6,057 bases of DNA from an uncultured Coriobacteriaceae bacterium (GTDB taxonomy: Bacteria > Actinomycetota > Coriobacteriia > Coriobacteriales > QAMH01). Shown here one piece after another: positions 1 to 5,996 of the stretch. Each line of letters begins with the position of its first letter. Position 1 is the stretch's first letter. Both the position numbers and the translations under genes were made by a program. The stretch spans positions 1-6,057 of the forward strand of contig USOR01000055.1 in the NCBI GenBank assembly GCA_900556425.1, given 5' to 3'. The notes below the pieces were generated by a model, which worked only from the letters and a program-made list of their open reading frames with translations, had not been told where the DNA came from and searched no databases.

Positions 1-582
1 TGTCACGTCTACATCCACAAACAGGCCGATCCCGCCTATGTCGAGCCCATCATCATGAACGCGAAGACGCAGCGCCCCGGTGTTTGCAATGCCTGCGAGA
101 GCATCCTCATCGACGAGGAGGTCGCCGAGGTCTTCCTGCCCACGTTGCTTATGGCGCTTGCCCGCGCGGGTGTTGTCATTCATGCTGACGCACCTGCCGC
201 CGCCATCGCCTCCGCGCACGGCATCGAAACCACTGCCGCGACCGAGGAGGATTGGGGCACCGAGTACCTCGACATGGAGATCAGCGTCAAGTGCGTCACC
301 GGTGTCGAGGAGGCGATTGCACATATCAACACATATGGCACGGGTCACTCGGAGAGCATCATCTCTCAGGACGTGAGTGCCGTTGACGCGTTCCAGCGCC
401 AGGTCGACGCGGCTGTTGTCTATGCCAATGCCTCGACGCGCTTTACCGACGGTGGCGAGTTCGGGCTAGGCGCCGAGATTGGCATCAGCACCCAGAAGCT
501 TCATGCACGCGGCCCCATGGGCGCGGCTGCGCTTACGTCGGTCAAGTATCTCGTGAGCGGCGAGGGCCAGATTCGAGGCTAG
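1..582 (+). CDS. proA: Gamma-glutamyl phosphate reductase (glutamate-5-semialdehyde dehydrogenase), 3' part only
   Basis: The gene is cut by the window's left edge. Frame 1 is open from base 1, giving 193 residues of a protein that is usually about 415-430 aa, so roughly the C-terminal 45% is seen. ProA reduces gamma-glutamyl phosphate to glutamate-5-semialdehyde with NADPH, in the cytosol, as the second step of proline synthesis. The fragment opens with the family's CHVY stretch, followed by [12 protein letters not shown]. The Cys of VCNA (fragment residue 29, codon 85-87) is the expected catalytic nucleophile of this aldehyde-dehydrogenase family. Further family blocks are [49 protein letters not shown] and KLHARGPMG. 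The ATG at 55 is internal (residue 19), not the start, because homology continues upstream of it. nadD begins 3 nt after the stop, which suggests an operon. No frameshift or missing key residue is seen in the visible part. Confidence 0.96.
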   Translation, partial: CHVYIHKQADPAYVEPIIMNAKTQRPGVCNACESILIDEEVAEVFLPTLLMALARAGVVIHADAPAAAIASAHGIETTAATEEDWGTEYLDMEISVKCVTGVEEAIAHINTYGTGHSESIISQDVSAVDAFQRQVDAAVVYANASTRFTDGGEFGLGAEIGISTQKLHARGPMGAAALTSVKYLVSGEGQIRG

Positions 583-585
583 GGT

Positions 586-1227
586 GTGGAGAAAGACGCT
601 CGCATAGGTATCATGGGCGGCACCTTCGACCCGGTGCACAAGGGGCATCTCGTCATCGCGCGCAGCGCTGCCGAGCAACTTGAGCTCGACCGCGTGCTTT
701 TCATTCCGGCAGGCAATCCTCATTTCAAGCAGAATCAAGAGGTCACGCCTGCATCGCAGCGTGCCGACATGGTCGCGCTTGCGATTGCGGACGATTCGCT
801 TTTTGCACTTGATCTCTGCGAGGTCGAACGCACGGGCATCACCTATACGGCTGATACGCTCGAGGAGCTGGCGCAGCGCTACGAGGGTGCGCGGCTCTTC
901 TTCATCATGGGTACCGATTCGGCAATTACCTTGCCAGGCTGGAAGCGAGCCGATGATGTCGCGCGGCTGTGCACCATCGTCGTGGCGAAGCGCCCGGGGC
1001 AATCCACCCAACGTGTACGCGAGGCCCTTGGGGCAAGCCCCGTCGACTTCGATGTCATGTATCTCGACGTTCCGCAGATTGACGTGTCCTCGACCCAACT
1101 ACGCGAGGACATCGCATGCGGCAGGGACGTGAGCGATATGATTCCGGCGCCCGTCGGGGCATATATTTCCCGGATGGGCTTATACCGGGGTGATGAGACA
1201 GTTGCTCAGGGACGTTGTCTCATTTGA
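586..1227 (+). CDS. nadD: Nicotinate-nucleotide adenylyltransferase (NadD)
   Basis: NadD transfers AMP from ATP to nicotinate mononucleotide, making nicotinate adenine dinucleotide and PPi in the cytosol; this step is central to NAD synthesis. The 213-aa product carries the nucleotidyltransferase signature GGTFDPVHKGH at residues 11-21 (the HxGH motif), IPAGNPHFK at 40-48, GITYTADTL at 84-92, FFIMGTDS at 105-112, GWK at 118-120, and VSSTQLR at 167-173 (the SSTxxR motif). The start is GTG 586, with GAGG at 575-578 about 7 nt upstream; a start here places the GGTFDP motif as close to the N-terminus as in the family. It follows proA by 3 nt. The C-terminus is odd. NadD proteins commonly end just after a GLY motif, seen here at 198-200. 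Here 13 more residues (RGDETVAQGRCLI) and the TGA stop are encoded by the left arm of a perfect inverted repeat that begins exactly after the Tyr200 codon. The enzyme core is complete, so activity is expected. Confidence 0.95.
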   Translation: MEKDARIGIMGGTFDPVHKGHLVIARSAAEQLELDRVLFIPAGNPHFKQNQEVTPASQRADMVALAIADDSLFALDLCEVERTGITYTADTLEELAQRYEGARLFFIMGTDSAITLPGWKRADDVARLCTIVVAKRPGQSTQRVREALGASPVDFDVMYLDVPQIDVSSTQLREDIACGRDVSDMIPAPVGAYISRMGLYRGDETVAQGRCLI

Positions 1228-1267
1228 AAATGAGACAACGTCCCTGAGCAACTGTCTCATCACCCCG
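1186..1267. repeat. 82-bp perfect inverted repeat (two 40-bp arms, 2-nt centre) overlapping the end of nadD
   Basis: Bases 1186-1225 are the exact reverse complement of 1228-1267, with only GA (1226-1227) between them. As RNA this gives a perfect stem of about 38 bp closed by a loop of about 6 nt (1224-1229). Symmetry stops abruptly at both ends: 1185 C against 1268 A do not pair. Each arm is itself partly symmetric. ATGAGACA at 1193-1200 faces TGTCTCAT at 1216-1223 across 15 nt, and the pair recurs inverted at 1230-1237 and 1253-1260. The nadD stop TGA (1225-1227) lies at the very centre. No T-run follows on either strand, so it is not a standard intrinsic terminator. It may be a small palindromic repeat element that inserted here, an mRNA-processing or stability hairpin, or an operator; the sequence alone does not decide. 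The lack of any arm mismatch suggests recent origin or strong selection. Confidence 0.95.
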
Positions 1268-1298
1268 ACCCGCACATCGAGAGAGAAGGTTTGAGAAC

Positions 1299-1934
1299 GT
1301 GAAGGAAGACAAGAAGCTGCTGAAGCGTGTGACCAAGGCGGTGGACAAGCGCTTGTCGGGCAAGCGTCTCGAGCACGTCCATTCGGTTTCCGAGTGCGCT
1401 GCCAAGCTTGCGCGTATATACGGAGCCAATGAATTCGACGCTCGCATCGCGGGGCTGTTGCATGACTGGGACAAGCTGCTGACCGATGACGAATTACCGG
1501 CGCGTCTTGACGAGCTGGGCATCGAACGTCCCGCAAACATCGAGTACCTGTATCCGGTCTTGCACTCTTTCACGGGCGCTGCCGCCGTCAAACGTGAGTT
1601 CCCCGAGCTCAGCGACGACATCATCAGCGCCATTCACAAGCATACGCTTGGCGATTTCGAAATGAGCGATCTGGACATAATCATCTTCACGGCCGACATG
1701 ATCGAACCGCTTCGAAAGACGAAGGGACGCCCGCAGATCAAGCGGCTGCGCAAGATGGTAGGCGAGGCCTCGCTCGACGAACTCTATTTCGAGGCCTATG
1801 CAACGACGATGGTGTCGCTTATCGAACGCAAGCGTTTCATTGATCCGGTTGCTCTCGACATCTGGAACAGTCTGGTCGAGCGCCATCATCCCATCGACAA
1901 GTCGCGTCAGGGCGACCCCGACGTCGTCTTGTAA
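1299..1934 (+). CDS. yqeK: YqeK-family HD-domain hydrolase, probable symmetrical Ap4A hydrolase
   Basis: The product is 211 aa. Bacillus and Staphylococcus YqeK are HD-domain metalloenzymes that split diadenosine tetraphosphate symmetrically into two ADP, and their genes often sit beside nadD. HD-family landmarks are in order: a His in RLEHVHS (probably H26, possibly H28), the metal-binding HD pair H55-D56 in GLLHDWDK, H89 in VLHSFTGAAAV, H113/H115 in IHKHTLGDFEMS, and D133 in FTADMIEP. These match the YqeK pattern closely, including the TADxIEP block that separates it from generic HD proteins. The start is GTG 1299, with AGAAGG at 1284-1289 about 9 nt upstream. The N-terminal stretch before the HD domain is Lys-rich, and the C-terminus (after about 195) is polar with no domain I recognise. 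It is separated from nadD by 71 nt, of which 40 are palindrome, so the hairpin could affect how much of the transcript reaches this gene. The family call is firm; substrate is inferred from characterised relatives. Confidence 0.9.
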   Translation: MKEDKKLLKRVTKAVDKRLSGKRLEHVHSVSECAAKLARIYGANEFDARIAGLLHDWDKLLTDDELPARLDELGIERPANIEYLYPVLHSFTGAAAVKREFPELSDDIISAIHKHTLGDFEMSDLDIIIFTADMIEPLRKTKGRPQIKRLRKMVGEASLDELYFEAYATTMVSLIERKRFIDPVALDIWNSLVERHHPIDKSRQGDPDVVL

Positions 1935-1976
1935 TACAATTCGCTATCATTAACGCAAGCAAACTTGCATGTCCGT

Positions 1977-1984
1977 AAAGGGGG
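1977..1984 (+). promoter_or_regulatory. Ribosome binding site that sets the rsfS start
   Basis: AAAGGGGG lies 4 nt before TTG 1989 and within the 5' part of the longer open frame that begins at TTG 1965. I see no comparable purine-rich site before 1965, where the sequence is AACGCAAGCAAAC. This favours initiation at 1989. Confidence 0.6.
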
Positions 1985-1988
1985 CACG

Positions 1989-2438
1989 TTGACCGAGCAC
2001 AGCGCATTCAAGGAACAGGCACTCGTTGCCGCGCGCGCCATCGACGAGAAGAAGGGCACCGACATAGTCATCCAGGACGTGTCAGACCTTCTCAACGTCA
2101 CCGACTATTTCGTGATCTGCACGGCAGCCAATAATCGTCGCGTCGATGCGATTGCCGAGGAGGTCGAGGAGCAGCTTTTCAAGGATTTCGGCATCAAGCC
2201 GGTGAGCATCGAGGGTCTCGACGAGAGCGAGTGGGTGCTCATGGACTACGGTCCTATCGTCGTGCATATCTTCCAGCCTGGTCCGCGCGATTATTACCGT
2301 CTCGAGCAGCTTTGGGATGCGGCTCCCACCGTGGATGTCGCCCTCGCGGGCATCGAGGATCCCGTCTACACCGAGCGCATTGCGCGTCTCCTCGAGCGTG
2401 CCGAAGGCGCAGGCCAGGACACGGTGGACGAGGACTAG
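1989..2438 (+). CDS. rsfS: Ribosomal silencing factor RsfS (RsfA/Iojap family)
   Basis: RsfS binds protein uL14 on the 50S subunit and blocks joining to 30S, lowering translation during starvation or stationary phase. From TTG 1989 the product is 149 aa, within the family's usual range. Family blocks, numbered from that start, are TDIVIQDVSDLLNVTDYFVICTA at 24-46, NNRRVDAIAEEVE at 48-60, the GLDESEWVLMDYGPIVVHIF segment at 76-95, and RDYYRLEQLWDAAP at 100-113. The tail (from about 120) is acidic and variable. TTG 1965 in the same frame would add eight residues (MHVRKGGT plus a Leu), but that stretch contains the apparent ribosome binding site, and family members usually start a few residues before the first helix, as the shorter form does. 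The gene follows yqeK by 54 nt (30 nt if 1965 is used) and murT follows after 3 nt. The family call is secure; the start is less so. Confidence 0.93.
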   Translation: MTEHSAFKEQALVAARAIDEKKGTDIVIQDVSDLLNVTDYFVICTAANNRRVDAIAEEVEEQLFKDFGIKPVSIEGLDESEWVLMDYGPIVVHIFQPGPRDYYRLEQLWDAAPTVDVALAGIEDPVYTERIARLLERAEGAGQDTVDED

Positions 2439-2441
2439 CTC

Positions 2442-3809
2442 ATGAGTGCCAGAACGGTCTGTGCGGCGCTCGTCTGCAAAGCGACGTACCATATGCTACG
2501 CCTGCTCGGACGTGGTGGCACCTCGCTGCCTGGTAAGCTTGCCCTCAAGATCGATCCCGAGTATCTGCACCGCCTGAGCCGTGGCGTGCGCACCATCGTG
2601 ATCACGGGAACCAACGGCAAGACGACGTCCACGCATATCGTTGCCCAGGCACTCGAGAACATGGGCGAGCAAGCGTTCTATAACCGTAGTGGCGCAAACC
2701 TCATCCAGGGCATTACGACGGAGTTTGCGATCCGCTCGAGCATCACGGGCAAGCCGCGCTACCGGCTCGCCGCCATCGAATGCGACGAGGGGGCGCTGCG
2801 GCGCGTATGCAAGCAGCTTGACCCGGACGTGCTCGTGGTCACGAACGTCTTCCGCGACCAGCTCGACCGCTACGGCGAGGTCACGCACACGCTCGAGAAC
2901 ATCATGGCGGGCGTGACGAATTCCCCGCATGCGACGCTGTGCCTCAATGCGGACGATTCGATGGTTGCCTCGATTGCCGACAAGGTTGATAACGACGTCA
3001 TTTTCTATGGCGTAAGCTGCGAGATCTATCCTGAACGCGTAGCCGACCTTTCGGATGCGACGCACTGCATCATGTGCGGGAACGAGTACGAATACGACTA
3101 TGTCACGTTTGCGCATCTGGGCGGATTTCGTTGTCCGGCTTGCGGTTACGCTCGCCCCGTTCCCATGGTTGCGGTAGAAAAGATCCTCGAGCGTCATAGT
3201 GATAGCTGCGTACTCGAAATCAGCGTCGATGGCGAAAGCTCGGCCGTGCCGGTCGATGTGCCTGCAAGCTACGATATCTACAATTGCGCATGCGTCGTGG
3301 CCGGCCTTCTGGCGTTTGGCTTTTCCAAGGAACAAGCCTTCGAGGCACTTGGCAAGTTCAAGCATGGCTTCGGGCGCTCGGAGGTTCTCGACGTCAACGG
3401 CACCAAGGTGCGCCTCATGCTCATGAAGAATCCGGCAGGCTGCAATCAGATTATCAACCTGCTGCTCAACGAGACCGATGAAGACATGAGTCTCGTGTGC
3501 ATACTCAATGATCAGGAATGTGACGGTACGGATGTCTCGTGGATTTACGATGCGGGCTGGGAGGCGATCTGCGCACGCAAGCGCACGGCGATTTGCAGTG
3601 GCGACCGTGCCGAGGACATGGCGTTGCGCCTCAAGTACGCGGGCATGCCTGCGGATGGCATTCGCATCATCCACGATTATGGCGAGCTCATCGAGGAGCT
3701 TGGACGTATGGGCCATGCAGTGACGGTTGTCGCCAACTACTCGGCGATGCTCGGTTTTCGCGCGAAAGCGGCAAGTGTTCTGGGTCTCGCGGGATTCTGG
3801 GAGGGCTAG
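2442..3809 (+). CDS. murT: Lipid II isoglutaminyl synthase, Mur-ligase-like subunit MurT
   Basis: MurT pairs with the glutaminase GatD to convert the alpha-carboxyl of D-Glu2 in the lipid II stem peptide to D-isoglutamine, using ATP and glutamine at the cytoplasmic face of the membrane. The 455-aa product is near the usual length (Staphylococcus aureus MurT is about 437 aa). It has an N-terminal stretch (1-48), the ATP-binding GTNGKTT loop at 56-62, RSGANLIQGITTEFA at 82-96, IECDEG at 112-117 and TNVFRDQLDRYGE at 134-146. Within the Mur-ligase central domain is a Cys4 zinc ribbon (C209, C212, C231, C234), a known MurT insertion. GRSE (311-314) is followed by the C-terminal DUF1727 domain, with KNPAGCNQII at 329-338 and LNDQECDGTDVSWIYD at 355-370. 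D364 in DVSW is the likely equivalent of the Asp proposed to complete GatD's catalytic triad. ATG 2442 follows the rsfS stop by 3 nt and gatD follows by 3 nt, so the three are probably cotranslated. Confidence 0.95.
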   Translation: MSARTVCAALVCKATYHMLRLLGRGGTSLPGKLALKIDPEYLHRLSRGVRTIVITGTNGKTTSTHIVAQALENMGEQAFYNRSGANLIQGITTEFAIRSSITGKPRYRLAAIECDEGALRRVCKQLDPDVLVVTNVFRDQLDRYGEVTHTLENIMAGVTNSPHATLCLNADDSMVASIADKVDNDVIFYGVSCEIYPERVADLSDATHCIMCGNEYEYDYVTFAHLGGFRCPACGYARPVPMVAVEKILERHSDSCVLEISVDGESSAVPVDVPASYDIYNCACVVAGLLAFGFSKEQAFEALGKFKHGFGRSEVLDVNGTKVRLMLMKNPAGCNQIINLLLNETDEDMSLVCILNDQECDGTDVSWIYDAGWEAICARKRTAICSGDRAEDMALRLKYAGMPADGIRIIHDYGELIEELGRMGHAVTVVANYSAMLGFRAKAASVLGLAGFWEG

Positions 3810-3812
3810 GCA

Positions 3813-4571
3813 ATGGCTGACGAGCGTATGCACATCACGATCGGGCACCTCTACCCCGACCTGCTCAATCTCTACGGAGACCGCGGCAACACGATTGCGC
3901 TTACCAAGCGCTGCGAGTGGCGTGGCATCGATGCGCGGGTGGTTGATCTGGGCGCAGGCCAGGATGCGGATTTCGAGGACATTGACCTCTTCTTTATCGG
4001 GGGCGGCCAGGACTTCGATCAGCGCACGCTATTGGCGGATCTGGGTGTGGGCATTGCCGGCTCCAAGGCCTCGCGTTTGCAGCAGGCTATCGAGAACGAC
4101 GTTCCCGTACTCGCCATATGCGGCGGTTACCAGATTCTCGGCGAGTACTATGTCGATCACGAGGGCCACGAGGCTTCCTATATCGGCGCGCTACCCATGT
4201 ATACCGAGGCGGGCGATACGCGTCTCATCGGCAACATCGTCTTCACGGCAGATGCCATCGAGGGCTCGCCTGTGGTTGTCGGATTCGAGAATCATGCGGG
4301 TCGCACGCATCTGCGCGAGGGAGCGCAAGCGCTTGGCACGGTGGTGAAGGGCTTCGGCAACAATGGCGAAGACGGCACCGAGGGCCTACGCTATCGCAAT
4401 GTCATTGCGACCTACAGCCATGGCCCGCTTCTGCCCAAGAATCCACGTGTGGCGGATGCGCTCATCGAGCTTGCGCTGCAGCGCAGATATCCCGGAGCGC
4501 AGCTTTCTCATCTTGATGACGCTCTTGAAGACGCAGCTCATGATACTATGGAGCAAAGACTAATCTCATAA
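3813..4571 (+). CDS. gatD: Lipid II isoglutaminyl synthase, glutamine amidotransferase subunit GatD
   Basis: GatD is a class I glutamine amidotransferase (CobB/CobQ-like) that releases ammonia from glutamine for MurT, which uses it to amidate D-Glu2 of lipid II. The 252-aa product resembles known GatD (about 243 aa in S. aureus). Visible landmarks are HLYPDLLNLYGDRGNTIAL at 12-30, FFIGGGQDFDQ at 60-70, the nucleophile elbow PVLAICGGYQILG at 98-110 with catalytic C103, GFENHAGRT at 157-165, and ATYSHGPLLPKNP at 199-211 with catalytic H203. The third triad residue is expected from MurT, and both genes are adjacent and intact. ATG 3813 has GGGAGG at 3799-3804, 8 nt upstream. ATG 3828 (residue 6) is also possible because some family members begin at the equivalent MH, but the ribosome binding site fits 3813 better. 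The C-terminal LDDALEDAAHDTM segment is a helical tail. Function is well supported by both the motifs and the partner gene. Confidence 0.95.
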   Translation: MADERMHITIGHLYPDLLNLYGDRGNTIALTKRCEWRGIDARVVDLGAGQDADFEDIDLFFIGGGQDFDQRTLLADLGVGIAGSKASRLQQAIENDVPVLAICGGYQILGEYYVDHEGHEASYIGALPMYTEAGDTRLIGNIVFTADAIEGSPVVVGFENHAGRTHLREGAQALGTVVKGFGNNGEDGTEGLRYRNVIATYSHGPLLPKNPRVADALIELALQRRYPGAQLSHLDDALEDAAHDTMEQRLIS

Positions 4572-4591
4572 CCGTTTAAGCGGAGGGAATT

Positions 4592-5932
4592 ATGGATCAG
4601 ACGAACTACAGCGGGAAGTATTTCCGTACGAGCTATGGTGACATCAAGTCATCAAAGGGCTGGTTTGGCAAGATCTGTCTGCTCGGTCTCATCTCGTTTA
4701 TCCCCATATTCGGCCAGATGACTGTCTATGGGTACGCTTGGGAGTGGGCACACAAGGCGGCATGGGGTGTCGAATCGCCCATGCCCAAGAAGATTTACGG
4801 TCGTCCGGGCAGCAAGATGCTGCGTTGGGGCTGGTTTGCGCTCGTCATCGCAATCGTGATGACCATCATTCCCGGCATCGTCTTGTCAATCGGCGGCTGG
4901 TTTAGCTCAATGGGCATGGAGACCGGCATCTACACGGCAACGGGCCGCTACATGGTCGTCACGCCGGGCAACTTCGCCTTTGCCGGCATCGGCTGGATTC
5001 TCTACGTTGCCGGTATCGTACTCACCGTCTTTGCCAGCGTCATGATCTGGGTGGGCACCATCCGCATGACCATGTACGATCGCCTGGGTACGGGTCTGCA
5101 ATTCGGCAAGATTTGGACCATGATCAAGAAGGACTTCGGCGGCCTCATGCGCATCTTCGGCATGGCGATTCTCTTCGAGCTTGTCGGTGGCATCATCATC
5201 GGCATCGTTGCTCTCATCATCGTGGTGGCCGTGCTCGGTGCTACCGTTGCACCGCTCATTTTCATGTCGAGTAACGGCATGTACTCTGACTCGGCGATGT
5301 TCGGCTATGTCCTGACCCTCATCATGACGATGTTCCCCCTTGTCCTCGTCCTTTCCTACGTCTGGTTTGTGTACAGCGCATTTATAGAACTGCTCGTTGC
5401 TAGGGCGCTGGGTTACTGGGCGCGCCAGTTTGACGTGGCTGCTTGGGGCACGAAGGATGACCCGCTGCCCTTCGAGGTTGCCGGTGGACAGCCCGATGCG
5501 CCCCGTCCGCCCCATGCTCCGGCTGCATCTGGCGATATGCCCGCTCCGCCCACGGGTGAACCCGTGAACGTTGCTACTCCGCAACCGGCTTCTGCAGCTG
5601 CGCCTGAGGTTCCTGCGGCGCTCAATCCCGTGGTGGTCGCCGAGGCACTCGACGTCGAGCCCGAGTTGCCTGCGTCTGATGGGGCTGACGACAACGCGAG
5701 TGATGAGGCAACGCACGTTGACGTTGTCGATCCCGAGTTGGCCGAGCCCGAGGAGGCAGCGGCTGGCATTATCGCCGCGGAAGAGGACGCAGAGCGTCCT
5801 GAGGCTGCGCTTGAGGCGGGTGACGACGCAAAGGATGCTGATGCGTCGCCGTTTATCGACGATGTCGACCCCAACCTTGTCGTCTCCGAAGAGGACGAGA
5901 TGACGGAGCGTCAGTCTGAGGACAAGCTCTAG
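4592..5932 (+). CDS. DUF4013-type multi-pass membrane protein with long acidic C-terminal tail
   Basis: The protein has 446 aa and no known function. Residues 1-27 are polar, with no cleavable signal peptide. Hydrophobic segments lie at about 28-48, 79-102, 130-157, 187-225 (long enough for one or two spans) and 236-268, so five or six membrane spans are likely. FIPIFGQMTVYGYAWEWAH (36-54) and the polar block IRMTMYDRLGTGLQFGKIW (157-175) resemble the DUF4013 family, but I could not run a profile search. From about 283 the protein is a soluble tail. First comes a Pro/Ala-rich linker (about 300-343). Then a strongly acidic region (about 350-446) carries three spaced copies of a D-V-x-P-E/N-L-like motif at 354-363, 377-388 and 423-434. 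ATG 4592 has GGAGGG at 4582-4587, four nt upstream, a strong site. It sits 20 nt after gatD, so it may be cotranscribed; a link to cell-wall or envelope work is guilt by association only. Confidence 0.85.
   Translation: MDQTNYSGKYFRTSYGDIKSSKGWFGKICLLGLISFIPIFGQMTVYGYAWEWAHKAAWGVESPMPKKIYGRPGSKMLRWGWFALVIAIVMTIIPGIVLSIGGWFSSMGMETGIYTATGRYMVVTPGNFAFAGIGWILYVAGIVLTVFASVMIWVGTIRMTMYDRLGTGLQFGKIWTMIKKDFGGLMRIFGMAILFELVGGIIIGIVALIIVVAVLGATVAPLIFMSSNGMYSDSAMFGYVLTLIMTMFPLVLVLSYVWFVYSAFIELLVARALGYWARQFDVAAWGTKDDPLPFEVAGGQPDAPRPPHAPAASGDMPAPPTGEPVNVATPQPASAAAPEVPAALNPVVVAEALDVEPELPASDGADDNASDEATHVDVVDPELAEPEEAAAGIIAAEEDAERPEAALEAGDDAKDADASPFIDDVDPNLVVSEEDEMTERQSEDKL
5651..5893 (+). repeat. Three degenerate acidic motifs in the tail of the DUF4013-type protein
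   Basis: The tail contains DVEPELPASD (5651-5680), DVVDPELAEPEE (5720-5755) and DDVDPNLVVSEE (5858-5893). They share a D-V core, then P, an acidic or Asn residue, Leu, and further acidic residues. The DNA copies are diverged (for example GTCGATCCCGAG against GTCGACCCCAAC), so this looks like an old or selected protein motif, not a recent DNA duplication. The spacing is irregular (about 23 and 46 residues between starts). Confidence 0.5.
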
Positions 5933-5967
5933 AGGGCAAAAAGCGCCATCCACTTAGCATATTTTTA

Positions 5968-5996
5968 TTGCTTTCGTGTCGCACCACGAGTATTCT
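5968..5996 (+). promoter_or_regulatory. Weak candidate promoter pointing out of the right end
   Basis: TTGCTT (5968-5973) and TATTCT (5991-5996) are separated by 17 nt, the ideal spacing, and an AT-rich stretch (about 5953-5969) lies just upstream like an UP element. The hexamers match the sigma-70 consensus only 3/6 and 4/6. Just downstream, 5999-6006 and 6014-6022 can pair as a short hairpin with a one-base bulge; it has no T-run. The gene it would serve lies beyond the window. The intergenic stretch 5933-6057 shows no ORF, tRNA or clear terminator. Confidence 0.3.

Noticed and set aside
466..1098. A 210-aa open frame on the minus strand opposite the end of proA and nadD
   Set aside because: It overlaps two secure genes and shows no domain; it is a codon-bias shadow.
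1186..1267. The long hairpin as a rho-independent terminator
   Set aside because: The stem is followed by GACCCGC on the + strand and by GTATAAGCCC on the minus strand. Neither is a T-run, and the stem is far longer than typical terminators.
1912..1940. Possible promoter upstream of rsfS (TACAAT at 1935-1940)
   Set aside because: The -10-like hexamer is good, but the sequence 17 nt upstream (GCGACC at 1912-1917) matches the -35 consensus at only three positions, and the site overlaps the end of yqeK. Not enough to list.
2496..3848. A 450-aa open frame on the minus strand opposite murT
   Set aside because: It exactly shadows murT, which has all expected motifs. The antisense product is rich in His, Arg and Ala with no recognisable domain, as expected from the reverse reading of GC-biased codons.
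4513..4549. Possible promoter before the membrane protein gene (TTGATG or TTGAAG with GATACTAT)
   Set aside because: The spacings available are about 11-13 or 23-25 nt, outside the workable range.
4907..5953. A 348-aa open frame on the minus strand opposite the membrane protein gene
   Set aside because: Its composition is His/Asp/Arg-rich without family motifs, and the + strand frame has a strong ribosome binding site and clear membrane segments.
5933..5966. Possible terminator after the membrane protein gene (GGGC, A-run, GCGCC, then an ATTTTT stretch)
   Set aside because: The stem pairs only about 3 bp and the T-run is 11 or more nt away from it, so no credible intrinsic terminator is formed.
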